In this document: positions 19,372-30,240 of the stretch, piece by piece
How positions within the stretch are numbered: the first letter of the stretch is position 1
Layout of the letters: every line of letters begins with the position of its first letter
Assembly: GCA_030062745.1 (NCBI GenBank)
Contig: CP099841.1
Span: forward strand, 33,844,368 to 33,908,367
Direction: 5' to 3'
From: Capitulum mitella
Lineage: Eukaryota; Arthropoda; Thecostraca; Pollicipedomorpha; Pollicipedidae
DNA: 64,000 nucleotides
Notes under the pieces: model-generated
Told to the model about the DNA's origin: nothing
The model's input: only the letters and a program-made list of their open reading frames with translations
The model's database searches: none
Translations under genes and position numbers: made by a program

Positions 19372-22300
19372 CTGCGGCGCAAACGGGGGCGGGTCAGAGT
19401 GCAGTGGACGTGGACTCTCTGTCGTGCTGCCTTTTCCAGCGGGGCAAGGTGGTGAGCGCGCCAAATGAGGTACCGATGGTCAAAGCGAAACCCACAACAT
19501 GCAACGCGTGATTTCCGAAAATGCTTCACTCGTCATTTGTATCCTTCTTCAGAGGGAGAATGGAGCCAACGTAATCGTTTGGTCGCAGTGCAGCAAATGG
19601 CTGTAACATGGCCCGCAATAATGCTGCAGCTTGCAGCGGATCAATGGGCCATTTTATTGCGTCTGCATTACTTAGCCTGAGATGACTGCCCTGTCCCACG
19701 CGCCGCCTTCTCAAGATGAACACCGACGGAACAGGACGCCAACAAATCCACTGAAAAGCTAAAGCACGTGGTCCAGCCAGCGGACTAAAACTCCGGCAGC
19801 ACCTTGAACGGTAGCCTCCAGGTGACGTTGCCTCTCCTGGCGGCCGCCGGCTCGTCGATGCTCATGTACTGCGTGTCCAGGAAGCGTCCCAGCTTCATCA
19901 TCAGGCGGCCGATGTCCAGGTCCTCCGGGGGAGGATCGTACCTGGTGGAGGACGGCACGTGTGAGCGAGACGAAGTCGGGTCGTGCCGAGTCGAGGACAG
20001 CTCGTGCCGATGGGACGCGGTGTCCAGATCGCCGAAAGCGAGCCCGCGGATGGCAAAACGTGTGCGACGAAGACAGACGCTGTCTTGGGTGAAAAAAATA
20101 CTGCCGTTCGGATTTCTGCCGGATTTTTGTTGGAACTAATCATTTTGAAAAGGCCGGGAGAAGTATTTCGCTATGTTACATTTGAATATTTCTCATTTCT
20201 CACACAGAACTCAAGACAATACTGGGACATTTCTGTTTCCGGAGTCACTCGTCCTGCGGCGCGCACTCATTTTCTGACGGCAGCGCCGTTCCGCCGCCCG
20301 CACGTCTCGGCGCGGCGGCGGAGGCTGCGGACGGCGCGACTAACTTCGCTCCGGTCCGTCGCCGTTACATTCTCGTCAACAGTCCGCTTCAGCTGCTCCA
20401 TCAGTCTAGCGGCGATAGATCTGGACTGCGAGCTGGCCAAGGCTGGTCCGTCAGCCGACTGATGACGCGGTCGCCGGACCTGATGCTCAGCCAGGAACAG
20501 GTAACGAGCATCGTGTGCACAGTTGCTCCATCTTGCTGGAACCAATACTGCCGAACTGTAGCTCGTGCCCTCACCTTTGGCCATAGCTGCTCTTGAAGCA
20601 GCTGCAGATAGGTTTCAGGGGTGACGGACTGATTCGGGCTAAATCAGAATGTCAACACTCGACACTCCACAATGGCGGCCCAGCACATGGCTTTCTTGCC
20701 ACCCTTGGTTCGGCATTCCACTTCAGCACCAGCGTTTTGTAGTGTCATCTTTCGTTCTGCTTGTTTGGGCCTTGTATTAAGCAGAGCCACTTCTCACCAG
20801 CCACAATCACAGTCTCCTCAAACCCCTCAGGTTGTTCAAGGAACCGCCGACAGAACCTGACTCTGTCAATCATGTGCTTGGCAACCAGGAGCACGACAGT
20901 GTGGGGCGATAGGGATACCACCCGAACTTTCTGCGAAGCACTCGCCACACAGTGGTGACGGTGATGGTAAGGGATTTTGCTGTTGTTGCCAGTGAGATGT
21001 GCTTCTTGCTCTTCGAATAGGGCGCAACGAACTCACACACGCACAAGCGCGACCAGCTCGTCACTAAGAGGAGACCGCCCACCACGCTTGACCTGAGGTC
21101 GCATTTGGCCCTCCGTCGCCAAGAACCGGTCTTTCAGGCGCTCGAAAGCCAATCGCCCCGGCACATTTTTCGGCGATACCCGGCAGCGATTTCGGGGCTT
21201 CGGGCGCAGTGCAGGGACGTTCCACAGTGCACCGAATTCCAGAGTTATCCATGTCTCCTGCTCGGTCGAGAAAGGTGGATTTTTACGCTGTCCGCGGGAA
21301 AGATATCTATGCATTCTGGGTGGTCTGAGAGCCGACTGGTTTTTATCATGACCTTCTTACGTAACAACGAAAATGTGCCACTTTTCCAACACGTGCACGA
21401 AGTTTCACTTGATTTATATGAAGCTTCTGCTTTTGGCGAATAATGTAGAACAACCAGTTCTAGCGAAAAATCCTAAGGAAAAAAAACAAAACAAAACAAA
21501 CAAATGTTCTACACCTGACATTCCATATAACTCACGCAACATACTGAGTAATGAGATTGCCCAGCTTTGCGAAGTGAGTTTTTTGTACAAACGAACAGGA
21601 ACCGAAAGGAAGCTGTTGCTGCTATGGTAACGGACTATCTATGCGAACGAGCGCGATGCTGACCAAAAATATTTGCCCAAAGTTGCCCAGTAAGGTCATG
21701 ATCGACTGCTGCTGGAATTTAAATATTATAAATATATATAAAAATAAATAAACTGCATGTTCTAATTTTTCTGGATTATTCCAACACTTACGGTTTCGCG
21801 CTGCAGGCAGTTTGTATATTGCCATCGTATAACGCAATATGCAAAGTATGGGTGGAGGTATATCGGTAGAGTACTTTGCTCTCTGCATGTCGATACAGCG
21901 GAAAAAGCGACCCATTTCCAGGAAAAATGAGATTGATCATATCTGGCAACTTATATGAAATAACAGAGGCATAGTCTGATAGCACAATCATATATTTAAC
22001 TTGTATCGTGATCGGTTTAGGTAATGAGTGGATTTTTGGGCGGAAGTTATTGCTATTATACACACACACACATATCTAAATAGCGCAAGAATGCAGAGGG
22101 CGCTTTTCCCCCACTATGGGGCAAACATCCTGTGATATGCAGCCTATGAGCGTCGATCCTATGAACAAGTGAAACATTAAATACGTCCATGGCCACAGTT
22201 TAAAAACGTGCCAAGGAAGACCAATGCAGACATGGGTGTAGCAGCAGCCGGCCGGGGCGAGCCATAGCCCCCACTTTTTGGAATTTAACATTAGCCCTAC

Positions 22301-24324
22301 AGGGAAAACCGTCTCCCCCTTCTCGATGTTCCTCCGTTCCTGAATGCAAATCGCGCCAGGAGCGATGGAACCTCTCTGGAGATGAGGAGAAAACGCGATT
22401 TTACATTGTTTATTTCCATGCAACGCCACAAGTTTCACGTTAGATGTTTCCCAAAGTTGGGGGGAGGCGGTTTCCTCCCCTGTCCCCCGGTTCCAACGCC
22501 CCTGAATCACGTCCTATTGGAGTAGCAGAATCCTCTATTTCCCCAGAGATCCTGGAACCATAAGCCACTAGGAGCAACAAATTTCGAAGTGATAGGTAGC
22601 TGCCATGCACTTAACTGGACGAAATTTTGAAGGGTCCACGTCAGTACCTTTGAAGATAAAGAACGCCATATGTCTCAAAAAGACAAATTTGGCGCACTGA
22701 CTTTCGGAATCGCAATTTCAAACACTGTAAAGAGAACCAGAATCCTGATGATCGACAGAGCAGGTCCCACCGGCAGGTCCAGGTCCTCCAACTCAAGACT
22801 AAAGACGAAGACGCAGAACGGTGTTCTCCTTGTCAACTCAACTTCTTATCCAGGCCAATTTAACTCAAGTCAAAGTGCTTCTTGTGATCCAACCAACCAA
22901 TCAACTCATGCTCAAACATGACTAACCTAACATAGAAGAGAGCATGAGACCTTAACCCTATTCCCGGCAGGGGCGGGCTGAATCCGCCCCCCTCGGGTTT
23001 TTTGCTTGCCAATTCCAGGATTTTTAATGCAGCTTTACGAAAGCTTGGTGACTATTCCTACCTATTTTTTCTGGGTGTTGTGACAAAATTTCACAATTCT
23101 ACTTTGCTCAGGAGCGGAGCCAGGCAACGTTTTTGGGAGGCACCTCAGGTCGTTTTTGGCCATGTTGAGGGTAAAAGGAAAATGCCTGCCAAAAACAGAG
23201 TTTTTAAGATAGAACTTAAAACTTTATATGGATGTATAGCTAAATAGTTGGGCAATGTGCACACACAATTTTGTTTATCTGAGGCCACTTTGCAAGGTCA
23301 GGTCAAGGTCAAAAGTCAAAATTTGTTTTTTTGCAATAATTTCGGCGCCAGTTTTTCAAATATCAAACGCAGAATACACATGACGTAAGAACGGTGCCCT
23401 CTATCTCTGTACCAAGTTTTAGCGTGATATCAGGTCGGGTCACGGAGCTATAACCTAAAATGTCGGTGCGCGTACCCTATATCGCAATAGCCATAAAATG
23501 AAATGTTTGGAATAGAGTGAATTCAAATGATTGAAAACGTTTACAATAATATCAAATGCACACGAGATCATTCCAGGTGACCCCAAGGTCACTGGAGGTC
23601 ATTTAAGGTCAAAGGTCACAAGGTGATCTAAAGAACGTGTAACCATGACAGTTCCCCTTTTTCATGTCCCTGGCACCGCCTATGCTAACATTATACAAAC
23701 ATTGTGATGTGATTTGTACTTTTTTAGCATAGCATGACTAGCAGAAGCCAAAAAAGTGTTTTTACCTTTTTTGTTCATTCAGTTGTTAGGAAACTAATTC
23801 TATTTTTGGAACCCTGTGAACGCCCATGAATTTTCTGAAAATTTCAGATTCGCGGACCCATGGTAAAAGCCCTATCCATAATCTCTCGATTCATGCCAGT
23901 TTCATTGAAATCGGTCGATAAACAACGGAGTATAAGAAGTCCAAAAGTACCCCCCATTTTGACATTTTTGCCTCCCTGTTTTCACAAATTTGAAAATTTT
24001 GAAAATTTCTTTTTATAAAAATGTAGTTGACGTCACGGCAAATCGATTGCCGTTTCTTGCAATGAAATCGGACAAGTAGTTCTCGACATCTCAGGGGGGC
24101 CGAATCCACCCCCCGGCCGGGAATCGGCCATACCGTCTAGCCCTCCGGGAATAGGGTTAAGGCTATCAAGGGTCATGCTACGTCATGGTCAAAACGACTT
24201 TGGGCTGCGACATTCTCTGTTTTGTGTTTGAGTCCTTGTATATTTACGCCCTTGAAACCAGCCCAAAGGGATGTAGGACAAGAGATGGAGGGTCACGTGA
24301 GAGCGGCAATGATAAAGCCAAAAA

Positions 24325-24372
<48 letters not shown>

Positions 24373-25269
24373 GTCTGTGTGTGTGTGTGTGTGTGTACAT
24401 TCCAATCATGTTGTCAGCATTGCATGTTGTCGCGCATTGACGCGAAACAACACCGTGAAAGAACAGAAGAAATTCAGCCCTGAAAATGTGGAAAACTTTG
24501 CAAATACAGAATAACTGGCGTGGTCAGGCTTCTGGAATGTCATGCAAGCAAAACACGCAAGGCATGCAAGGTTCATAAAGACACTTCATGCCACTTTTCG
24601 ATTGGTTTTTCCTTGGGTGACTCACTCACATCTCACAATGCAAAAAGGCATTTAGCAGAAAGTTTTCCTGGCACAAGAAAAAACAATCGCTGATGTAGAA
24701 TTAAGTTTTTCAAGCCATTTAATCATCTTATCGCCGATGCCACAAGCGTATATGTTCCATACTGTATTCGTCAAACCACTCTCCAGGCAGCAGTATCATT
24801 TGGAGAAATGCAGACCTGCTTCTCGAGTTGCGTGTCTAAATACTCATCTTTTTTCATCCTTATTTTGGTTTACAAATACGTATGAATTTGGGAGAATATT
24901 GGCAGCTGAGTTTCAAAAGTTCTAAAATCATATCGCCAGGGAAATGAAAGCAGGGAATACGGTCTCCGGATGAACACCCTCTCCATCTTTGTGCGTTTTC
25001 ATCCAACTGGTCTATAGCGAAAGATGTAAAAGAAAGTCTTCCTGAGATGTCGTGTAGGCGAGTGCTTGCAACACACAGCAACACCGGTGCGTCCACATGA
25101 CGCAAAAGCAAGGCAGCTGAAAGCGTCCTCACCGTACGCTTTCGTTCTCGTCAAGGTCGGGAACAACGACGGACTTCTCGTCCGGCAGGGGTCGGTACTG
25201 GTCCAGGCATCGAATCAGAGGTGTGTACGCCACAAGCACCAGCAGACTTCGCCACAGCAGGACGGCCAT
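18961..25269 (-). CDS. nog: Noggin, secreted BMP antagonist (complete, three coding exons)
   Basis: Noggin binds and blocks BMP ligands outside the cell and sets dorsoventral and neural patterning; that role is family knowledge. Exons (minus strand) are 25269-25133, 19941-19803 and 19371-18961, joined in phases 2 and 0, giving 228 residues against 232 in human. Residues 1 to about 21 are a signal peptide (MAVLLWRSLLVLVAYTPLIR). Residues 22-75 match the BMP-binding clip (RPLPDE...VVPDL...YDPPPEDLD...LMMKLG). A basic stretch at 105-140 fits the heparin-binding region. Residues 147-225 are the cystine knot with all nine noggin cysteines, including WKDLGVRFWPRWVRTGRC, TLLRWYC and a CACAC end. Two N-glycosylation sequons (NES, NVT) are present. 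Vertebrate noggin has no coding introns; here there are two. Nothing in the reading frame is broken. Confidence 0.95.
19372..19802 (-). other. Noggin intron 2
   Basis: A 431-bp phase-0 intron with GT...AG ends. No content is recognised. Confidence 0.9.
19803..19941 (-). CDS. nog: Noggin exon 2: YDPPPEDLD segment
   Basis: The acceptor is gtcctccaccag and the donor is ttcaag|gtgctg; one leading base completes the split Arg codon. It encodes YDPPPEDLDIGRLMMKLGRF, then LDTQYMSIDEPAAARRGNVT and WRLPFK, ending in phase 0. Confidence 0.93.
20270..21314 (-). pseudogene. Tc1/mariner-superfamily transposase relic
   Basis: Minus-strand pieces in three frames together resemble a DDE transposase. An N-terminal helix-turn-helix part (21314-21035; FSTEQETWITLEFGALWNV, then LKDRFLATEG) is followed by VTTVWRVLRRKFGWYPYRPT (about 20970-20890), a GEKWLCLIQGPNKQNE stretch (20800-20745; the usual first is DEKW), and GDRVISRLTDQPWPARSPDL-SPLD (about 20465-20395), which carries the conserved second-to-third catalytic region. 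Several frameshifts and a TGA just after SPLD show it is dead. Terminal inverted repeats were not found. It lies inside noggin intron 1, on the same strand as noggin. Confidence 0.8.
22952..24160. mobile_element. piggyBac-like MITE, copy A (TTAA-flanked)
   Basis: The element is bounded by TTAA on each side, with inverted ends ccctattcccgg...ccgggaatagggttaa. piggyBac-type elements insert at TTAA and start CCC, so this fits a non-autonomous relative; no transposase is present. GC-rich subterminal blocks (ggcggattcagcccg type) flank an AT-rich interior. A second copy lies inverted at 45775-46981. The interior carries an AGGTCA cluster (23586-23626) and one CRE (24028-24035). Confidence 0.85.
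24320..24398. repeat. Compound microsatellite A-run, (TA)n, (TG)n
   Basis: An A-run of about 13 bases, then TA repeats with one interruption, then about 12 TG repeats. Confidence 0.97.
25133..25269 (-). CDS. nog: Noggin exon 1: signal peptide and clip start
   Basis: It encodes MAVLLWRSLLVLVAYTPLIR, then CLDQYRPLPDEKSVVVPDLD and ENESV, ending cg|gtgagg in phase 2. The ATG directly follows gtttcag, so either an upstream non-coding exon splices to the A of the ATG or the match is incidental and the 5' UTR is continuous. It was chosen because splicing to exon 2 gives ENESVR-YDPPPEDLD, which aligns with the human stretch leading into FDPKEKDLNE. Confidence 0.9.
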
Positions 25270-25321
25270 CTGAAACGGGCGAGACGTCAGGGTCAGTCGT
25301 CAGTGACAGGGCTGGCGTCGA

Positions 25322-25440
25322 TGTCGACAGGGTCATGAAGGGTCATGAAGTCTTCGAAGCTTCGACAGGGTCATGAAGACTTCGAAGTTATGGCGCCAGC
25401 AGCAGGCACGTCCCTTTCTGCCCCCCCCCCCCGTCTATAT
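25322..25440. repeat. Short direct repeats and C-run upstream of noggin
   Basis: The motif gacagggtcatgaag recurs with interleaved cttcgaag palindromes across about 65 bp, followed by a C12 run near 25423-25434. It is immediately upstream of the noggin start and may lie in its 5' UTR or proximal promoter. Confidence 0.7.
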
Positions 25441-26690
25441 CGCTCGCAGTGATGCCAATAGTTCAAGTATGTGGCCTTACTGTCTTCCAACAGAAAGGCT
25501 TATGGTTCTTCCACACGTTGGGTAGGTTGGGGGGCTCAGGTTTTCAGGGAGCTATACTCTGTTCCAAGTGCTCTTGGTCGTATGTGGTTAATCGCTGAAG
25601 AAATGCTTTTACCATATCTATACAGGGTAAGCCTTTCTTTTCTATAAGCATCTAGCAGGCAGGGATGGAATCAGCAGTGCTATTGGAACTGCAAATGCAA
25701 CATTAGCAACCCTCAAATTTGACATTAGGCCTAAAACAATGCATAGAAAGATGGAAACCAAGACTAGTGCCGGCAGCATCATTAATTCGGACGTGGTTTC
25801 AACCCTGCTAGCAGAGAAATAGGGTAAATCTGTCCCCGGTCACAAACTCTTAAACCCGTGTCTAGTAAGATACGTGAATGAGCTGATCATATTAAAAAAT
25901 AAACAAAGTTACAATACATTCTAAAAAACACAATTGTGAACAGCACAATCGACTCACCCGCCGCACCGGCCTGAAACCCCGTGGGGAAGAGCAACAGCTT
26001 ACTGCGCATGTTGTAAGTTTCGAAGTTAAAGCGTTTGTTACAATTGCCGCGTGTTACATTTGACCCCGGTCTCCCCTAACTTCTGCTGCAGTCGGCAATG
26101 GTAGTCAACGGGGATAGCTGTTGTAAGAGTGTGGATCTAATACTAAGAAACTGGCTAACCTGAAACTTGTGTTTGGATTTTAGAGGAGTTGAAACGAATT
26201 CCAGAATTCTTAATCCTTTATTAGAGGATCTTAAAACATACTTATCTTGCACCTTCTGTTCTCAAACCCATCCGTACCAGATGCATTACCAACCACAGAT
26301 AACACCACTGGCGCGTTTAGGAACATACCTCGTTCATTTTCACTTCCTGCAAAATCGCATGACTTGATTGAATCCTTTGTGTACTCACTCAATAAATGAT
26401 CATCAAACGCAACAAAATGGTTACATCAAACAGGGCATCTCATCGATGGAGATATGGAAAGTAACTTAGCGTACATTGCACGTGACGTAACACACGTAAC
26501 GTACAACGTAGAGTAATGTACATTGTTGGAAGCAAGGAATGCTGTTCCGCGAGCGCAGTACGCCACACTTCCCGAGTGACTGCCCTCCAAACTTACGTTA
26601 GCGTGAAAGGTTTTATAGACAACTGGAAAAAAATATCCTGGCGAAGTGGAGGACGTTATGATTCGACGGTGTTCCTTCCCTGGCACACAG
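25441..26690. other. Region upstream of noggin
   Basis: AT-rich sequence with no recognised exon, promoter motif or repeat. Confidence 0.5.
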
Positions 26691-26704
26691 TGTAAATTTC
26701 ATAA

Positions 26705-26851
26705 TGACTCATGTGACTCATGACTCGTGACTCATTACAGTACGACTCATGACTCATGACTCGACGACCTATGACTCCGTACATTCCGTACTCCGTAAAC
26801 AGTGACGCCTCATGTTCCCGTGATTTGTCCCTTGATCTGCGCCATGACTCA
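26705..26851. promoter_or_regulatory. AP-1 site cluster upstream of noggin
   Basis: Perfect TGACTCA heptamers lie at 26705-26711, 26714-26720, 26728-26734, 26750-26756 and 26845-26851. Several one-mismatch versions (TGACTCG, CGACTCA, TGACTCC) lie between 26721 and 26778. They form an irregular ~7-bp tandem array. It sits about 1.4 kb upstream of the noggin start codon. Confidence 0.6.
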
Positions 26852-27700
26852 GTTAGGCGCGAAACTTCTTTCCGAGATGAATAGCTTTTTCTATACGAGA
26901 GTGCCGTTGTCTGAAGGCTTTTCCAATCCATGTCAGCCCTCATCGAAAAAAAAATATTCAGACCGACATTCTGTGTTGCTCACGGGAGTCGTGGCGAAAT
27001 GGAAAAAATAGGCCTTATAGATATACCGAGGTCCTTTCAGACTGCAGGGTTACACGGTCTCATAATAATAAGAGCTGAAGCACAGCGCTCTCGACGCCGT
27101 GATGGACGTCAAGCAAACGAATACTTCCGGACCAGTTCTGGCATCAGCTGCTGATTGGGCTCTAGCCCGGCGGGGAAGGGGAGGGGGCAACCGGACCCTA
27201 AAGAGGCACCAGGCTGCTTCAGTGACCCGGCGCACCTTCAGATCTCTGAACTCCTGTTGTTCAGGAGCCCATGGCATTCCAGACAACGGTTCGCTGTGCT
27301 GAACGAGGGAAAGGAAGTCGTCGATGACCATAAAAATGAGAACTAATGGCATGGCATTGCAAGACAAAGCCATGCGGTACGTAATAATTGATATATATAT
27401 ATATATATATATATACTGGGCTACGTAATAATTCTTATCAATATACCAAAAATACTGGAAAAGTACCAGACGTCCACCATTCGCTCATATTTGCGACTTG
27501 CCCATCACAACATGCTCCGAAATAATTGCAAAGACGGTTATTTTATTTCTGTCTCGAAATCGCGCCGGATTTTTCTACTACCGCGATACTCGTGACCAGC
27601 TCTCGCACGGAGCCCAGCCTGTTGCATCGACTCAGAACCATAAACCTGATGGTGCAGCTGCAGCGAACGGCCGAATTTTTAGCAACGATTTACCGAGCCT
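26852..27700. other. Intergenic spacer
   Basis: Contains a (TA)13 tract at 27391-27415; otherwise nothing is recognised. Confidence 0.55.
27391..27415. repeat. (TA)n microsatellite
   Basis: About 12 TA repeats. Confidence 0.97.
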
Positions 27701-27710
27701 TTACGCAGGC

Positions 27711-27875
27711 ACCCCGACCGCGTCAGCGGCCAGCGCCACCCGCTCCCGGTCAGACGACCGCGGCAGCGGCAAGCGCCACCCGGTCCCTGTCAGTCGACCG
27801 CGGCAGCGGTCAGCGCCACCCGCTCCCTGTCAGTCGACCGCGGCAGCGGCCAGCGCCGCCCGCTCCCGGTCACTC
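27711..27875. repeat. 40-bp GC-rich minisatellite, four units
   Basis: About four copies of a 40-bp unit containing gtcagtcgaccgcggcagcg. The period shows clearly as cagtcgaccg at 27791 and 27831. Confidence 0.85.
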
Positions 27876-28229
27876 GATAGCTGACCCTCCGGCCTGAGAC
27901 CGAGCGGCGAGGCGGCTTCAATCCAGCGCTCCAGGAGCTCAGGGCCAGCGCTCCGCCAACTGAGTCACAGATTGCGACGATTCGTTACAACTCCGAGAAT
28001 CACATTATCCGCAGCCACAGATTCTTTTTGTTGATAATCCGTAGTTTTTAAATCTTCAGAAGTCGAAGGCAGCACTGGTTTTGAATAGGTTTACACGAAC
28101 TGCATTTGTGGCGTCCGAATAGACCACAACACGATGAAAGCTTCCAACTAGCGAAACGAGGTGCCCTTTCCAAGAATCCCACCGCAAACATCCTGTCACG
28201 TCGCCCACTGCTTACGAGCTCCATGACGA
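27876..28229. other. Intergenic spacer
   Basis: Nothing recognised. Confidence 0.5.
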
Positions 28230-28830
28230 CAGCTCCACTACCGCGGTGACGTCGCGCGCTGTCCGCCACTCCGTTACGCCGCGTCACTCTCGGAGAGCAC
28301 AGCGCCCTTCGGCCGGCCTGGCGCCGCCCGCCGTACGGCCGGCCTCTTCCCGGCGTCGCGCCGCCGGCGGCGGCCTGGCGGCAGTGGGCCGGGTGGGCCG
28401 GGGAGGGGGGCCGCAGTAATGGCCCGGGAGATCGCCTCCTGACGGCGCACTGACTCAGCGGCGCCGGAAGCGGCGACAACGGCGGCCGGCGCGGAGCCGA
28501 GCCGCCCGGAGACACGGCCGGCAGAGATGGCAGAGTGCGGCAGCACTGCCGGCAGGGACGGCAGAGGACTGCACCACGGCCGGCAGGGACGGCAGAGCAC
28601 GGCAGCACGACCGACAGAGACGACGGAGAACGGCAGCACTGCCGGCAGCGGGTGGTCGAGGACGGAAGCACAGCCAGCAGAGGACGGTAGCACGCCGGCA
28701 GAGGACGGTAGCACGCCGGCAGAGAGGGCGGCGAGCACGCCTGGGCCCAGACGGCGGCAAGCCAGGCGTAAGGCGGAGGCCGTAGCCCGGATCCGCCCAC
28801 TGCTCGCCCAGGCGGAAGGGTTCTGACGCC
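28230..28830. other. GC-rich island with a ~23-bp degenerate minisatellite
   Basis: This CpG-rich block lies 3 kb upstream of the noggin start. Between 28525 and 28735 it carries imperfect tandem copies of gaggacggtagcacgccggc. Open frames on both strands arise from the repeat. It is a candidate site for a noggin promoter or non-coding first exon, by position only. Confidence 0.5.
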
Positions 28831-30060
28831 TGGGAACTGTCGACAGGACGACGATACCCAGACCACCTCGCAGCGCTGATTGTACCACCAGTGAATCTGT
28901 TCGAGCGCGGTAAATTTTGCTTGGGTGTCGGTACAGCGTGCATCGCAATACCTAGTCCACGCATTGTTGTGTTTGTTTTACTAATATCAGATTCCGGACA
29001 GGATGCCTGTAGCTCAGGACCTTGAAAGGTCTCGATGAATCTGTAACGCAGAACATTTACTCATTCCTTCAGAAACATGTTTATGCATGTGGCAAAATTA
29101 ATGGGCTCGGTCACAGTTGTTAGACTCGCATACACACCAGACGCATCCGTTTATACCCGGTACAATAACCTCGAGCTCAGAAAACCACACCCCAGACATC
29201 ATCATCAGCGGTAGTCCAAACCAAACCAGACAACTGACGACACAGACTGCCAAACCGCAGTCAAGAATCTTTCTCGATCTCTCCCGGCTTTCAACAGCTG
29301 TCATTCAGAGTCGCGTGCAGAACTGAAAAGGGACAATCAGAATAGCCCTGGAAAACAATGGACCATTGGCGGACCCTAGAGAAGTTACATAAGGAAAGGA
29401 AAATGTTTTCAGGCCGGAATCATTGAGGACGTAGCTACTATTAGTCGCTCATAGGCCAGGTCAGACATACATAAGTGTAGTGTAGGCATAAGTGTAGACA
29501 CCGACTTAAGCATATAAGCGTACCAGATTACAATGGATACTGCAATGGATATAGCCCGTTTCGCACATGAAACTGGTCGGTTTATGTAAGGAATACTAGC
29601 ACTTGTTCACATTGCATTAGAATTTACGTAAAGATTAATATACGTTGATATTAACACGTCTGGTCGCATGGTAACAAGAAACGTGGCTACAACCCAAAAC
29701 ATGGCTCTCAAGTGGCGACGCATATTGTGTTACGTGACTTTCTCGCATGCCCATACATATTCATGCATCCCATGTATCTATTTTGCAAACCACACTCCAT
29801 TTATTCCACAAGTCTGCGTGCGTCAACACAGTGTCTTTGGTTCGCACTGCTCCATCCAGCAACAGCTCTGATCTGTCGCCCAGCAGTGAGCCTGCTAAGT
29901 CTTCATTGACACCTGCAGTGAGCTGTTCATCTCGGACCAAGGTCGCAAGTGCGAATCTCCGAGCAGTCATTGCCCGACATCCCGCCATGACTCAGCGCGC
30001 TGGCATTTAACAACTGACTTGAACGCCAATGACTTTGATCAGTACAACAACTGGTAACCG
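28831..30060. other. Intergenic spacer
   Basis: No gene or repeat is recognised. Confidence 0.5.
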
Positions 30061-30240
30061 CCTCTGAATGGTCTCGCGAGGGAGGACAAGCAGTTCACGT
30101 GGCTTGACGAGCCGACCACCGTCGGGGAGGAAACAGACGTCGCCAGTGGCCAAACCCGGCCAGTCACGATCAACACGGACTGGTCGGAATCAGGAGTGGG
30201 GCTTCCGAGTGCAGGACATTATTTCATGGTGTTGAGCATT
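30060..30240 (+). mobile_element. Short LTR-retrotransposon pol fossil (Ty3-like)
   Basis: A plus-strand stretch reads like the junction between reverse transcriptase and RNase H of a Ty3-type element, with a KQFTW motif followed by a TDWSESGVGL motif. Only this fragment remains. It is plainly broken, with no LTRs or other domains seen nearby, and looks old. Confidence 0.45.

Larger units (their letters stand above)
19942..25132 (-). other. Noggin intron 1
   Basis: A 5.2 kb phase-2 intron. It contains a decayed Tc1/mariner-type transposase (20270-21314), a piggyBac-like MITE (22952-24160) and a compound microsatellite (24320-24398). The segment 22080-22520 looks like an interspersed repeat by its polypurine/polypyrimidine blocks, but I see no second copy here. 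24400-25130 shows nothing recognisable. Confidence 0.85.
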
